In this document: positions 1 to 5,323 of the stretch, piece by piece | How positions within the stretch are numbered: position 1 is the stretch's first letter | How the letters are laid out: each line of letters starts with the position of its first letter | NCBI GenBank assembly: GCA_002351365.1 | Contig: DEGE01000009.1 | Span: 18,011-23,953, forward strand | Direction of reading: 5' to 3' | Source of the DNA: Candidatus Saccharibacteria bacterium UBA2834 | GTDB taxonomy: Bacteria; Patescibacteriota; Saccharimonadia; Saccharimonadales; Saccharimonadaceae | Length of the DNA stretch: 5,943 nt | Notes under the pieces: model-generated | The model's input: the letters and a program-made list of their open reading frames with translations, nothing else | Database searches by the model: none | What the model was told of the DNA's origin: nothing | Position numbers and translations under genes: made by a program

Positions 1-26
1 TGCTCTACCAACTGAGCTACGCCCCT
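1..26 (-). tRNA. tRNA, 5' part only (probably tRNA-Trp)
   Basis: Read on the minus strand, the sequence starts with a 7-base acceptor strand AGGGGCG, then TA at positions 8-9, the D-stem GCTC, the D-loop AGTTGGTA, and GAGC closing the D-stem. This is the canonical 5' third of a bacterial tRNA. The AGGGGCG acceptor with the following TAG matches the start of the tRNA-Trp I know from E. coli, so Trp is the best guess. The anticodon lies beyond the left edge, so the identity is inferred and not read. A TATAAT promoter lies 16 bases upstream of the 5' end on the same strand. Confidence 0.88.
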
Positions 27-42
27 TGAGAATCTAATCAAG

Positions 43-70
43 ATTATAGCATATTTCGCCATCATGAAAA
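43..70 (-). promoter_or_regulatory. Promoter of the minus-strand tRNA
   Basis: On the minus strand there is a perfect TATAAT (43-48) preceded by TATGC, making an extended -10. A weak -35 (TTTTCA, 65-70) lies 16 bases upstream. Transcription should start near base 36, about ten bases before the mature tRNA end at 26, leaving a short 5' leader for RNase P. It is back to back with the promoter for the gene at 121. Confidence 0.7.
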
Positions 71-82
71 ACGCGAGCATTT

Positions 83-93
83 TATGCTAGAAT
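83..93 (+). promoter_or_regulatory. Extended -10 promoter for the membrane protein gene at 121
   Basis: TATGC followed by TAGAAT (-10 at 88-93) is an extended -10 element. No convincing -35 is seen at the usual distance. The start would be near base 100, giving a leader of about 20 bases, in which only a weak GAGA (111-114) could serve as a ribosome binding site. The inverted repeat AGCAT-TTT-ATGCT (76-88) overlaps the element and could be an operator, but at 5 bp per arm this may be chance. Confidence 0.55.
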
Positions 94-120
94 AACTGTA
101 AGAAATAAACGAGATTTTTT

Positions 121-858
121 ATGAGTTTTACAACTGACGCTACACCAAACGCGAGTATTCCGCCTAGCGAAATGCCAGATGCAACTAATCCGAATCCACC
201 AAAGAAGGATTCAACCCTCAAGACGGTGCTAATTGTTTTGGCAGTAATATTTGGTATTCAATTCTTATTGCCGCTAATCTTTCTCGTATTCATTTTTGCA
301 GCGGTCGGGCCGAATATTGAGGAATTCTTCGATGATTTTACGGACGAGTTTAGCTATGAGTACGATGGTGGCTATAGCGACTATGGCGGCGTTTGGAAAA
401 TTGCAGACACCGAACAATGCTTAATGCTCGGAAGCGATAATGAGTTTAGTTGGCGTCAGGTTTGCGATGATGGCTCAGATAATTATCTTTCGGGCAATTA
501 TACCGTTAAATCTGGCAAAGAAGCTGTTGACGATATTAATTTAACAACCGCAGAAATTGCCGACCTAATTAAAGTTGATGACTATGCGGATATAAATGTT
601 AACCGGCTCTATAGTTTTCATCTCTTTGCTCGAAACGAAATGCTTAATGGCGAAGAAAACGTAGTTGCTGGCGAGGAACAGCATCTGATTTTCTATAGCG
701 AAGGTAGCGCCGCGTCACTTTATAACCTGGATGATGGGGTATTTTATCAATTAGATTATTACATCCCTGCAACCAACTACGAAGAAGATGAGGAAGATAT
801 ACCAGATCCATCAAACTATCTTCATGGCGAACAAAACGAAGGCGCAAATCATACTTAA
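121..858 (+). CDS. Membrane-anchored protein with acidic outer domain, function unknown
   Basis: I do not recognise a family for this 245-residue protein. The first 30 residues are rich in Pro, Asn and Thr and end in a KKD cluster. A long hydrophobic stretch follows (about residues 33-62), long enough for one membrane helix or a tight hairpin. The lysines on its N-terminal side predict N-in, with the bulk of the protein outside. The outer part starts with a very acidic, Tyr/Gly-rich stalk (66-90). A domain of roughly 120 residues follows (90-212) with the look of a small beta-sandwich or lipocalin-like fold: GVWKI, LMLGSDNEFSW, then SGNYTV. Cys100 and Cys115 are the only cysteines and could form a disulfide outside the cell. 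The tail (219-245) is acidic and low in complexity. The gene has its own promoter and is followed after 28 bases by the phosphoesterase gene, which also has its own promoter. A surface or sensing role is possible, but nothing in the sequence shows one. Confidence 0.85.
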   Translation: MSFTTDATPNASIPPSEMPDATNPNPPKKDSTLKTVLIVLAVIFGIQFLLPLIFLVFIFAAVGPNIEEFFDDFTDEFSYEYDGGYSDYGGVWKIADTEQCLMLGSDNEFSWRQVCDDGSDNYLSGNYTVKSGKEAVDDINLTTAEIADLIKVDDYADINVNRLYSFHLFARNEMLNGEENVVAGEEQHLIFYSEGSAASLYNLDDGVFYQLDYYIPATNYEEDEEDIPDPSNYLHGEQNEGANHT

Positions 859-866
859 CAGATAAA

Positions 867-877
867 CATGCTAGAAT
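867..877 (+). promoter_or_regulatory. Extended -10 promoter, leaderless start for the DHH gene
   Basis: CATGC plus TAGAAT (-10 at 872-877) repeats the element seen before base 121 almost exactly. The expected start, about 7 bases downstream of the -10, is near base 884, only about 3 bases before the ATG at 887. The mRNA would therefore have essentially no leader, and no Shine-Dalgarno sequence is present. A small inverted repeat CTAGA-ATAAA-TCTAG (871-885) covers the -10 and the start point. Confidence 0.65.
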
Positions 878-886
878 AAATCTAGT

Positions 887-1858
887 ATGTATGAAAAATT
901 TTCCAATTTCGTCAAAGACAAACAACATATCTGTGTAATTCAGGCTGAGAATCCTGATGGCGATTCTTTGGGCTCCGCTTTGGCACTAGAAGAGGCTTTG
1001 TCCGATAAAGAAATCTCACTTTATTGTCCGGTCGATATTCCAAAATATATGCGTTATTTTGAGGGCTGGAGCAGAGTAGACATTGAATTCCCTTATAAGG
1101 CAGATGCTTTCATTATTGTCGATACTGCATCGTCGGTCTTACTTTCAAAGCTACTAGATGATGCGGCTATTCGAAATTGTCTATATTCTGCCCCAGTACT
1201 CGTAATTGACCATCACGAGACGGCGCCGGATTTAGATTTTGAGCATGAAGAGATTATTGAACCGCTCTCAAGTTGCTGTGCTTTGCTATACAAAATTTTT
1301 ACGGATCAGAAAGTAAATATTAACGCGCAGTGTGCCGAAAACTTACTGTATGGCATCTTGTCTGACACCTTAGGCCTAACTTCGCAGTCGACTAGCTCGG
1401 ATGATTATCGTGCCGCTGCTGCGTTAATGGATGCTGGTGCTCAGGTGGCCGATATGGAGGAACGACGCCGTGAATTCATGAAGAAGTCGGCTCGCATTCT
1501 CGATTACAAGGCAGACTTAATTAAGCGTGTTGAATATCATCTCGATGGCAAGCTGGCGACTGTTCTAATCCCGTTCGAAGATATCCAGGAATATTCCGAC
1601 GAATATAATCCTAATGTGTTAATTCTCGAAGAATTGCGTCTAGTCGAGGGCGTAGAAGTGGCCGTGGCGATTAAGACTTACCCAGACGGTAAATTAACTG
1701 GCAAAATCCGCAGCTCGAAGCCAGTGGCCGAGCAATTGGCGGGCTATTTTGGTGGAGGCGGCCATCCATACGCTGCTGGTTTTCGGATTTACGAAGACTA
1801 TAGTGAGACGCTACCAGAGTTAATATCCGCCACCATGAAATTACTTGATGAAGAATAA
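887..1858 (+). CDS. DHH/DHHA1 phosphoesterase (NrnA / oligoribonuclease-like)
   Basis: This 323-residue protein belongs to the DHH superfamily, which uses two metal ions (usually Mn) to hydrolyse phosphodiester or phosphomonoester bonds. NrnA-type members degrade very short RNA, pAp or cyclic dinucleotide products in the cytoplasm. The motifs appear in order: NPDGDSLGS (residues 22-30, metal ligands Asp24 and Asp26), VDT with Asp79, the DHH signature at 108-110 (VIDHHET), SDTLG with Asp160, and the DHHA1 substrate-binding loop FGGGGHPYAAGF at 288-299. Length and motif spacing fit NrnA. One oddity is that the His of the usual motif I (HxxxDxD) is replaced by Ala20. The start at ATG 887 gives the normal N-terminus and sits just after a -10 box, so translation is probably leaderless. 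The 3' end overlaps the next gene by 11 bases. The exact substrate cannot be read from the sequence. Confidence 0.93.
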   Translation: MYEKFSNFVKDKQHICVIQAENPDGDSLGSALALEEALSDKEISLYCPVDIPKYMRYFEGWSRVDIEFPYKADAFIIVDTASSVLLSKLLDDAAIRNCLYSAPVLVIDHHETAPDLDFEHEEIIEPLSSCCALLYKIFTDQKVNINAQCAENLLYGILSDTLGLTSQSTSSDDYRAAAALMDAGAQVADMEERRREFMKKSARILDYKADLIKRVEYHLDGKLATVLIPFEDIQEYSDEYNPNVLILEELRLVEGVEVAVAIKTYPDGKLTGKIRSSKPVAEQLAGYFGGGGHPYAAGFRIYEDYSETLPELISATMKLLDEE

Positions 1859-2696
1859 ATTACAAACAATCTGGGATTATTTCGTTCACCGCGTTTTACG
1901 TATTCCTCTCACGATGGCGGTGCGATATGATTTTTCGCGTTCGCTCAAACCGGAGTTGACAATTGTTTTTCTGCACGGCATTGCCGCATCGTTTACGAGT
2001 TGGCGCCCAACCGTCAGAGAACTCGCCAAAGATAAAGAACTCAGTCGTGTACGCTTTATTGGTCTGGATCTAATTGGCTTCGGTAAGTCGGAAAAGCCGA
2101 GCTTCTATAAATACGATTACGAATCGTATCGTAAGACTCTGCGCCGCACTTTGAAAAAGCTAAAGATCAAAACACCGGTAATTCTAGCTGGTCATTCTAT
2201 GGGTTGCCTCATTGCAATGGACTTCGCTGAGAATACCGAATATCCGATCGAAGAACTGATTCTGGTTTCGCCGCCTTTCATGCGTCGCAATGAATCGGCC
2301 ACCATCAACGACCGATTGCATGGTAAGGCTTTTGACGAGATCTCGCATAATGCCAATGCGCCCATCGTGGAGGCAATCGCGAAGTTCGTCGATAAAGTTT
2401 CGAGCTTCGAAAAACGCAATCTCGACACGCCGGCTTTTCGTTTAACAATGGAGAAACTGATTTTGAACCCCGGCAACTGGCAGATGGTAATCAATAGCAA
2501 GATAAATTCAGAAGTGATCCACGGTCGCGTTGACCCACTTGTAATAGGTGAAAATTTGCGCGCCATCGAACGTCAAAATCCTCATTTTCATTTGTTAGAA
2601 ACCTTTGGCGGCCACGACATTGTTGGGCTAAAACAGAAGCGCGTAATCCGTAAGGTTAAAGAAGTGGCGCTTCGTCATTTGCTCGGCTCCAGCTAA
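1848..2696 (+). CDS. Alpha/beta hydrolase, serine hydrolase of unknown substrate
   Basis: This 282-residue protein has the alpha/beta-hydrolase fold and a complete set of catalytic elements. The oxyanion-hole motif FLHGIAAS is at about 41-48, the nucleophile elbow GHSMG has Ser117, Asp229 lies in HGRVDP, and His256 in FGGHD. DLIGFGKSEKP (74-84) is the usual Gly-rich loop of the family. A cap region is likely between about 142 and 215. Such enzymes cleave esters, amides or other C-X bonds, and the substrate cannot be told from the motifs. There is no signal peptide, so a cytoplasmic or peripheral site is likely. The N-terminus (WDYFVHRVLRIPLTM) is amphipathic and could touch the membrane. The ATG at 1848 lies inside the end of the phosphoesterase gene (11-base overlap) with no clear Shine-Dalgarno sequence, so translation is probably coupled to that gene. 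A TTG three bases earlier would add one residue. ATG 1914 is a possible later start, still upstream of all motifs. Confidence 0.9.
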   Translation: MKNKLQTIWDYFVHRVLRIPLTMAVRYDFSRSLKPELTIVFLHGIAASFTSWRPTVRELAKDKELSRVRFIGLDLIGFGKSEKPSFYKYDYESYRKTLRRTLKKLKIKTPVILAGHSMGCLIAMDFAENTEYPIEELILVSPPFMRRNESATINDRLHGKAFDEISHNANAPIVEAIAKFVDKVSSFEKRNLDTPAFRLTMEKLILNPGNWQMVINSKINSEVIHGRVDPLVIGENLRAIERQNPHFHLLETFGGHDIVGLKQKRVIRKVKEVALRHLLGSS

Positions 2697-2702
2697 AACA
2701 CT

Positions 2703-2713
2703 TATGCTATAAT
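2703..2713 (+). promoter_or_regulatory. Extended -10 promoter of the phosphoketolase genes, leaderless
   Basis: TATGC plus TATAAT (-10 at 2708-2713) is a consensus extended -10 box and is identical to the minus-strand tRNA promoter box at 43-53. No -35 is apparent. The expected start near base 2720 is two bases before ATG 2722 and five before ATG 2725. The intervening bases are only A and T, so there is no Shine-Dalgarno sequence. Confidence 0.72.
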
Positions 2714-2721
2714 TTATTTAT

Positions 2722-3666
2722 ATGATGCACGGGTTGGGCGTAAAAATTGAAGACATAAACAAGCGCATTCGTTTTTGTAACTATCTATCTGTTGCGCAAA
2801 TCTTCTTGCAGGATAATTTTTTGCTTAATCGTCCGCTAGATTTTTCTGACATTAAGCCACGACTTTTGGGGCACTGGGGGTCTTGTCCGGGAATAAATAT
2901 TGCGTACGCAAATCTCAAGGCGCGCTTTCCAAAAATGCAATTTATTTTGGGGCCAGGCCACGGCTATCCAGCTCTGCAGGCAAACCTTTTTTATGACGGT
3001 GATTTAATTCAGGCTTACCCCGAAGCGACTCCAACATTGCACGGCATAGAATATGTTTGCAAAAATTTTTCATGGCCCTACGGCTTTCCGTCGCATGCCA
3101 GCCCATTCACGCCGGGCGTGGTGGCCGAAGGTGGCGAGTTGGGCTATTCGCTTGCGTCAGCCTACGGAGCGGCACTGGGGCGTCCCGATAAATTTGTTGC
3201 CGTTCTAATTGGTGATGGCGAGCTAGAAACCGCTACGGCATTAGCGAGCCTGAATCTTAATAAAGTTCTACGATCTACGAACAATGGACACGTTTTACCG
3301 ATTTTGCACCTAAATGGTTATAAGATTTCTGCACCAACTATTTATGGTCGTAGCAGTGAGCGTGAATTGCTTCAGATGTTCCGTGGTTTTGGCTATGATC
3401 CAGTGATCGTCGACGGCACCAATACTGAAGAATTCCAACTCGTCTTGAGCGAGCTCAAATATAATACCTTTATTATTCTAAAAACGCCAAAGGGATATAC
3501 GGGGCCAAAAACGGTCGATGGCCTAAAGATTGAGGGCAACTGTGCTGCGCATCAAGTGCCATTACCAAAGGCAAAATCGGATGAAAAACAACTTAAGATG
3601 CTCGAGAAGTGGCTAAAATCTTATGAGTTTGAGGAGCTCTATCATGAATTTACCAGAGACAATTAA
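2722..3666 (+). CDS. xfp: Phosphoketolase N-terminal half (PP domain), separate subunit
   Basis: This 314-residue protein matches the N-terminal, thiamine-diphosphate pyrophosphate-binding domain of phosphoketolase. That enzyme turns xylulose 5-phosphate or fructose 6-phosphate plus phosphate into acetyl phosphate and an aldose phosphate. The visible marks are NYLSVAQIFL (20-29), GHWGSCPG with His51, LGPGHGYPA with His80, FPSHASP with His125, EGGELGYSLASAYGA (136-150), the ThDP/metal motif GDGE at 164-167 followed by NK (180-181), LHLNGYKI (195-202), KTPKGYTGPK (254-263) and AAHQVPL (275-281). The three histidines correspond to the active-site histidines of the bifidobacterial enzyme. The protein stops soon after WLKSYEFEEL, the position where one-chain enzymes (about 790-830 residues) enter the linker to the pyrimidine domain. 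It cannot work alone because the pyrimidine half of the cofactor site is on the next gene. The start is ATG 2722 or ATG 2725, and the likely mRNA start just before it does not decide between them. Confidence 0.93.
   Translation: MMHGLGVKIEDINKRIRFCNYLSVAQIFLQDNFLLNRPLDFSDIKPRLLGHWGSCPGINIAYANLKARFPKMQFILGPGHGYPALQANLFYDGDLIQAYPEATPTLHGIEYVCKNFSWPYGFPSHASPFTPGVVAEGGELGYSLASAYGAALGRPDKFVAVLIGDGELETATALASLNLNKVLRSTNNGHVLPILHLNGYKISAPTIYGRSSERELLQMFRGFGYDPVIVDGTNTEEFQLVLSELKYNTFIILKTPKGYTGPKTVDGLKIEGNCAAHQVPLPKAKSDEKQLKMLEKWLKSYEFEELYHEFTRDN
3631..3636 (+). promoter_or_regulatory. Ribosome binding site deciding the start of the phosphoketolase C-terminal half
   Basis: GAGGAG, inside the end of the upstream gene, lies 7 bases before ATG 3644. 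This is a good Shine-Dalgarno match and one of the few in the window. The other in-frame ATG at 3623 has no such sequence, and an in-frame TAA lies 9 bases before it (3614-3616). The site supports an independent second polypeptide starting at 3644. Confidence 0.75.
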
Positions 3667-4816
3667 ACAACCCGGCGCAGAAAATTATTCATCTGCTCAG
3701 GTTTTTGGTGAAGCCCTACGCGATCAGCTAAACAAATATGATGACTTTTACTTTTTCTCGCCAGACGAAACTACATCGAATCGCCTCAGTGCCGTTTTCG
3801 AGGCTTCGGATCGTGCTTGGGGGCTCAAGACTGAAGAATGGGATAAGAACTTATCGCACGATGGCCATATCGTTGAAATGCTTTCCGAAAATACCCTTTT
3901 CGCGGTGTTGGCAAGCCATATCTTAAATGATGGTCGTGGCGCCATGACTTCTTATGAGTCATTTTTGCCAATCATATCGTCGCAGATTGATCAGCATCTA
4001 AAGTTTCTCAAGCAGAGCAAAGAAGCGAGTTGGCGACCAGATTATCAGGCGTTAAATATTTTATCGACCTCCTGTTGGCAACGCCAAGATCATAATGGCT
4101 ACACGCATCAGAACCCAGGGCTAATTTCTCACTTATTAGCAAAACCATCGAATGAAGTTAACTGTCTTTTCCCGGTCGACGATATCGCAGCAGTAGCGGC
4201 CAGTGAATTTATGTTTGAGCAAAGCAAAAATGTTGTAAATCTTACAACATTTAATAAAATCTTGTTGCCGCGTTGGGTTGATATAAATCATGCACGTTTT
4301 CAATTGGAAAATGGCGGCGCGTCGATTTTTGGTTTTGTTTCGGACGATGACCCTGATCTGGTTGTTTCCGGTGTCGGAGATATTCCATCCAACGAAGCGA
4401 TTGAGGCAATAAAGCTTGCCAAAAATGAATTGCCGCAGCTCCGTATTCGCTACGTCGGTATTGCGGCGCTATCGTATGCCGCAATCGGCACGACCAAAAA
4501 CAAATTATCGCAAGAGAAATTTAATGATTATTTTACGCAAGATAAGCCGATTATCGTGAATTTCCATGGTTATTCCGAAACTATGCGTGGCATTATGTCG
4601 CATTATGCCAACCCGAAGCGGGTAGATATTCATGGCTATGAAGATCAAGGCTCGACGACTTCACCAATGGATGAACTTACGCGCAATCATTGTTCTCGTT
4701 GGGATATCTGCATTAACATTCTTGAGCGCGCCGGTCATCCAGAATTCACTGACAAATATCGCCAAATTATTCAATCAAACTCTGAGTATGCCGCCATTTA
4801 TGGCGTAGACCGGTAA
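3644..4816 (+). CDS. xfp: Phosphoketolase C-terminal half (PYR and C-terminal domains), separate subunit
   Basis: This 390-residue protein matches the rest of phosphoketolase: the pyrimidine-binding domain followed by the C-terminal domain. Marks include FFSPDETTSNRL (37-48), where Glu42 corresponds to the glutamate that activates the ThDP aminopyrimidine. Others are TSYESFLPI (102-110), RQDHNGYTHQNPG (147-159) with the active-site His150, LFPVDD (175-180), GVGDIPSNE (243-251) and HGYEDQGSTTSP (330-341). It overlaps the N-terminal half by 23 bases in another frame. Both proteins together have about 704 residues. The conserved linker of one-chain enzymes, roughly 35-40 residues between the SYxPEEL and LP...KPG regions, is missing from both. 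All catalytic residues I can place are kept, so an active two-subunit enzyme is the likely product. ATG 3644 is chosen for its GAGGAG; starting at ATG 3623 would add 7 residues. A frameshift artefact is the alternative, but the missing linker and the ribosome binding site speak against it. Confidence 0.93.
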   Translation: MNLPETIKQPGAENYSSAQVFGEALRDQLNKYDDFYFFSPDETTSNRLSAVFEASDRAWGLKTEEWDKNLSHDGHIVEMLSENTLFAVLASHILNDGRGAMTSYESFLPIISSQIDQHLKFLKQSKEASWRPDYQALNILSTSCWQRQDHNGYTHQNPGLISHLLAKPSNEVNCLFPVDDIAAVAASEFMFEQSKNVVNLTTFNKILLPRWVDINHARFQLENGGASIFGFVSDDDPDLVVSGVGDIPSNEAIEAIKLAKNELPQLRIRYVGIAALSYAAIGTTKNKLSQEKFNDYFTQDKPIIVNFHGYSETMRGIMSHYANPKRVDIHGYEDQGSTTSPMDELTRNHCSRWDICINILERAGHPEFTDKYRQIIQSNSEYAAIYGVDR

Positions 4817-4818
4817 TT

Positions 4819-4848
4819 TTGACTTGCCCAACAATAATGTGTTAAAGT
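4819..4848 (+). promoter_or_regulatory. Promoter of the small membrane protein gene
   Basis: TTGACT (4819-4824), an 18-base spacer and TAAAGT (4843-4848) preceded by TGT form a -35/-10 promoter just after the phosphoketolase stop. The start would be near 4855, giving a leader of about 65 bases. The half-sites TTGCC (4824-4828) and GGCAA (4850-4854) flank the -10 as a spaced inverted repeat and could bind a regulator, but short repeats like this can arise by chance. No terminator is visible between the phosphoketolase gene and this promoter. Confidence 0.5.
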
Positions 4849-4904
4849 AGGCAAATCGTATATCCCTTGGATGCGATGTAACTTTTGCAACCCGACACAG
4901 ATCG

Positions 4905-4914
4905 AAAGGGGGGG
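4905..4914 (+). promoter_or_regulatory. G-rich ribosome binding site of the small membrane protein
   Basis: AAAGGGGGGG ends 6 bases before ATG 4921. It can pair with the pyrimidine-rich 3' end of 16S rRNA and makes ATG 4921 clearly preferable to the in-frame TTG at 4885. The run of seven G is unusual in this A/T-leaning sequence. Confidence 0.6.
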
Positions 4915-4920
4915 TGGACA

Positions 4921-5121
4921 ATGAAGAAAGCAATCTTGATTGCTGGCGGTGCGCTTGCCGCCATCGCAGTAGTCGGCGCAGGCATCTATGTACTTAGTCG
5001 AAGCATTGGCGCAAGTCTCGAGGCGCTGTATGGGAATGATGGGTACGGCCTGGGGGCTGACGGCGACGACGAAGACGACTCAGGCGATGAAGTGCCTGGC
5101 CAACTCAGGATGGACATTTAA
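4921..5121 (+). CDS. Small single-pass membrane protein, 66 residues, function unknown
   Basis: I do not recognise a family. Residues 1-3 (MKK) are followed by one hydrophobic Ala/Gly/Ile/Val helix (about 4-25) and then SRSIGASLEALYG. The C-terminal half is Gly/Asp/Glu-rich and strongly acidic (about 40-58, with ADGDDEDDSGDE at 46-57), probably disordered. It could be a membrane-anchored protein with an acidic tail or an uncleaved signal-anchor protein; no lipobox or clear signal-peptidase site stands out. The gene is a self-contained unit with its own promoter, a strong G-rich ribosome binding site and a terminator 40 bases after its stop, which suggests solid independent expression. It separates phosphoketolase from acetate kinase, but nothing in its sequence links it to their chemistry. 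Confidence 0.75.
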   Translation: MKKAILIAGGALAAIAVVGAGIYVLSRSIGASLEALYGNDGYGLGADGDDEDDSGDEVPGQLRMDI

Positions 5122-5161
5122 TTGCAGGCTAATCATTGTCGCGTATCTACTAAGTAGGGTG

Positions 5162-5190
5162 AACGCTCCGGCATTGCGCCGGGGCGTTTT
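5162..5190 (+). terminator. Intrinsic terminator after the small membrane protein gene
   Basis: An 11-bp GC-rich stem (5162-5172 with 5178-5188, one T-G pair) with the 5-base loop ATTGC is followed by a short T run (TTTT at 5187-5190, the first two being part of the stem). The stem is strong but the T tract is short. It should end transcripts from the 4819 promoter and any readthrough from phosphoketolase, leaving acetate kinase to its own promoters. Confidence 0.8.
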
Positions 5191-5207
5191 CCATATCTAA
5201 GCGCTAC

Positions 5208-5235
5208 TTGAAAAAATACAAAAAACTGTCATAAT
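5208..5235 (+). promoter_or_regulatory. Distal promoter of acetate kinase
   Basis: TTGAAA (5208-5213), a 16-base spacer and CATAAT (5230-5235) with an upstream TGT make a reasonable promoter right after the terminator. Its transcript would start near 5242 and carry about 60-80 bases of leader, including the GAGG ribosome binding site (5291-5294) and the hairpin at 5274-5304. Confidence 0.55.
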
Positions 5236-5273
5236 AAAACATGCTGTTTGCAGAAAAGCAAATAGTGATCTTT

Positions 5274-5304
5274 ATCGGAAGTAAAAGAGAGAGGATTTAC
5301 CGAT
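5274..5304 (+). promoter_or_regulatory. Possible leader hairpin around the first acetate kinase start
   Basis: ATCGG (5274-5278) can pair with CCGAT (5300-5304), and TAAA (5282-5285) with TTTA (5296-5299). The result is a 9-bp stem with a 3-base bulge and a 10-base loop. The loop carries the AGAGAGAGG ribosome binding site, and the stem takes in the first two bases of ATG 5303. Such a structure could tune initiation at 5303. It is modest in stability and seen in one sequence only. Confidence 0.3.
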
Positions 5305-5308
5305 GATT

Positions 5309-5317
5309 TGTTATAAT
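5309..5317 (+). promoter_or_regulatory. Proximal extended -10 promoter, leaderless start for acetate kinase
   Basis: TGT followed by TATAAT (5312-5317) is a consensus extended -10 box. A start 7 bases downstream falls on the A of ATG 5324, which would give an mRNA with no leader at all. It lies inside the reading frame opened by ATG 5303, so it could be an internal promoter or simply the real one. No -35 is seen. Confidence 0.5.
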
Positions 5318-5323
5318 CATGGC

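Noticed and set aside
3623..3643. Earlier start of the phosphoketolase C-terminal half at ATG 3623.
   Set aside because: It has no ribosome binding site, while ATG 3644 has GAGGAG at 7 bases; the added 7 residues (MSLRSSI) resemble nothing in the family.
3600..3670. The two phosphoketolase frames as one gene broken by a sequencing error or recent frameshift.
   Set aside because: Not fully excluded, but the second frame has its own ATG and Shine-Dalgarno sequence, the break is at a domain boundary, and the usual linker is absent rather than shifted.
4885..4920. In-frame TTG start adding 12 residues to the small membrane protein.
   Set aside because: The extension would translate through the G-rich ribosome binding site and has none of its own; MKK plus a hydrophobic helix is a normal N-terminus.
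5147..5157. CTACTAAGTAG resembles the stem-loop of a Cas12a-type CRISPR repeat.
   Set aside because: There is only one copy, with no spacer-repeat pattern and no cas genes in the window; a short palindrome by chance.
4988..5200. A second plus-strand frame overlapping the small membrane protein gene.
   Set aside because: It runs through the terminator hairpin and has no ribosome binding site; the 4921 frame has the better signals and a sensible protein.
5245..5264. TGTTTGC/GCAAATA hairpin in the acetate kinase leader as a possible riboswitch or attenuator.
   Set aside because: It is a short A/T-rich stem with a 6-base A-rich loop, with no T run and no match to a riboswitch class I know.
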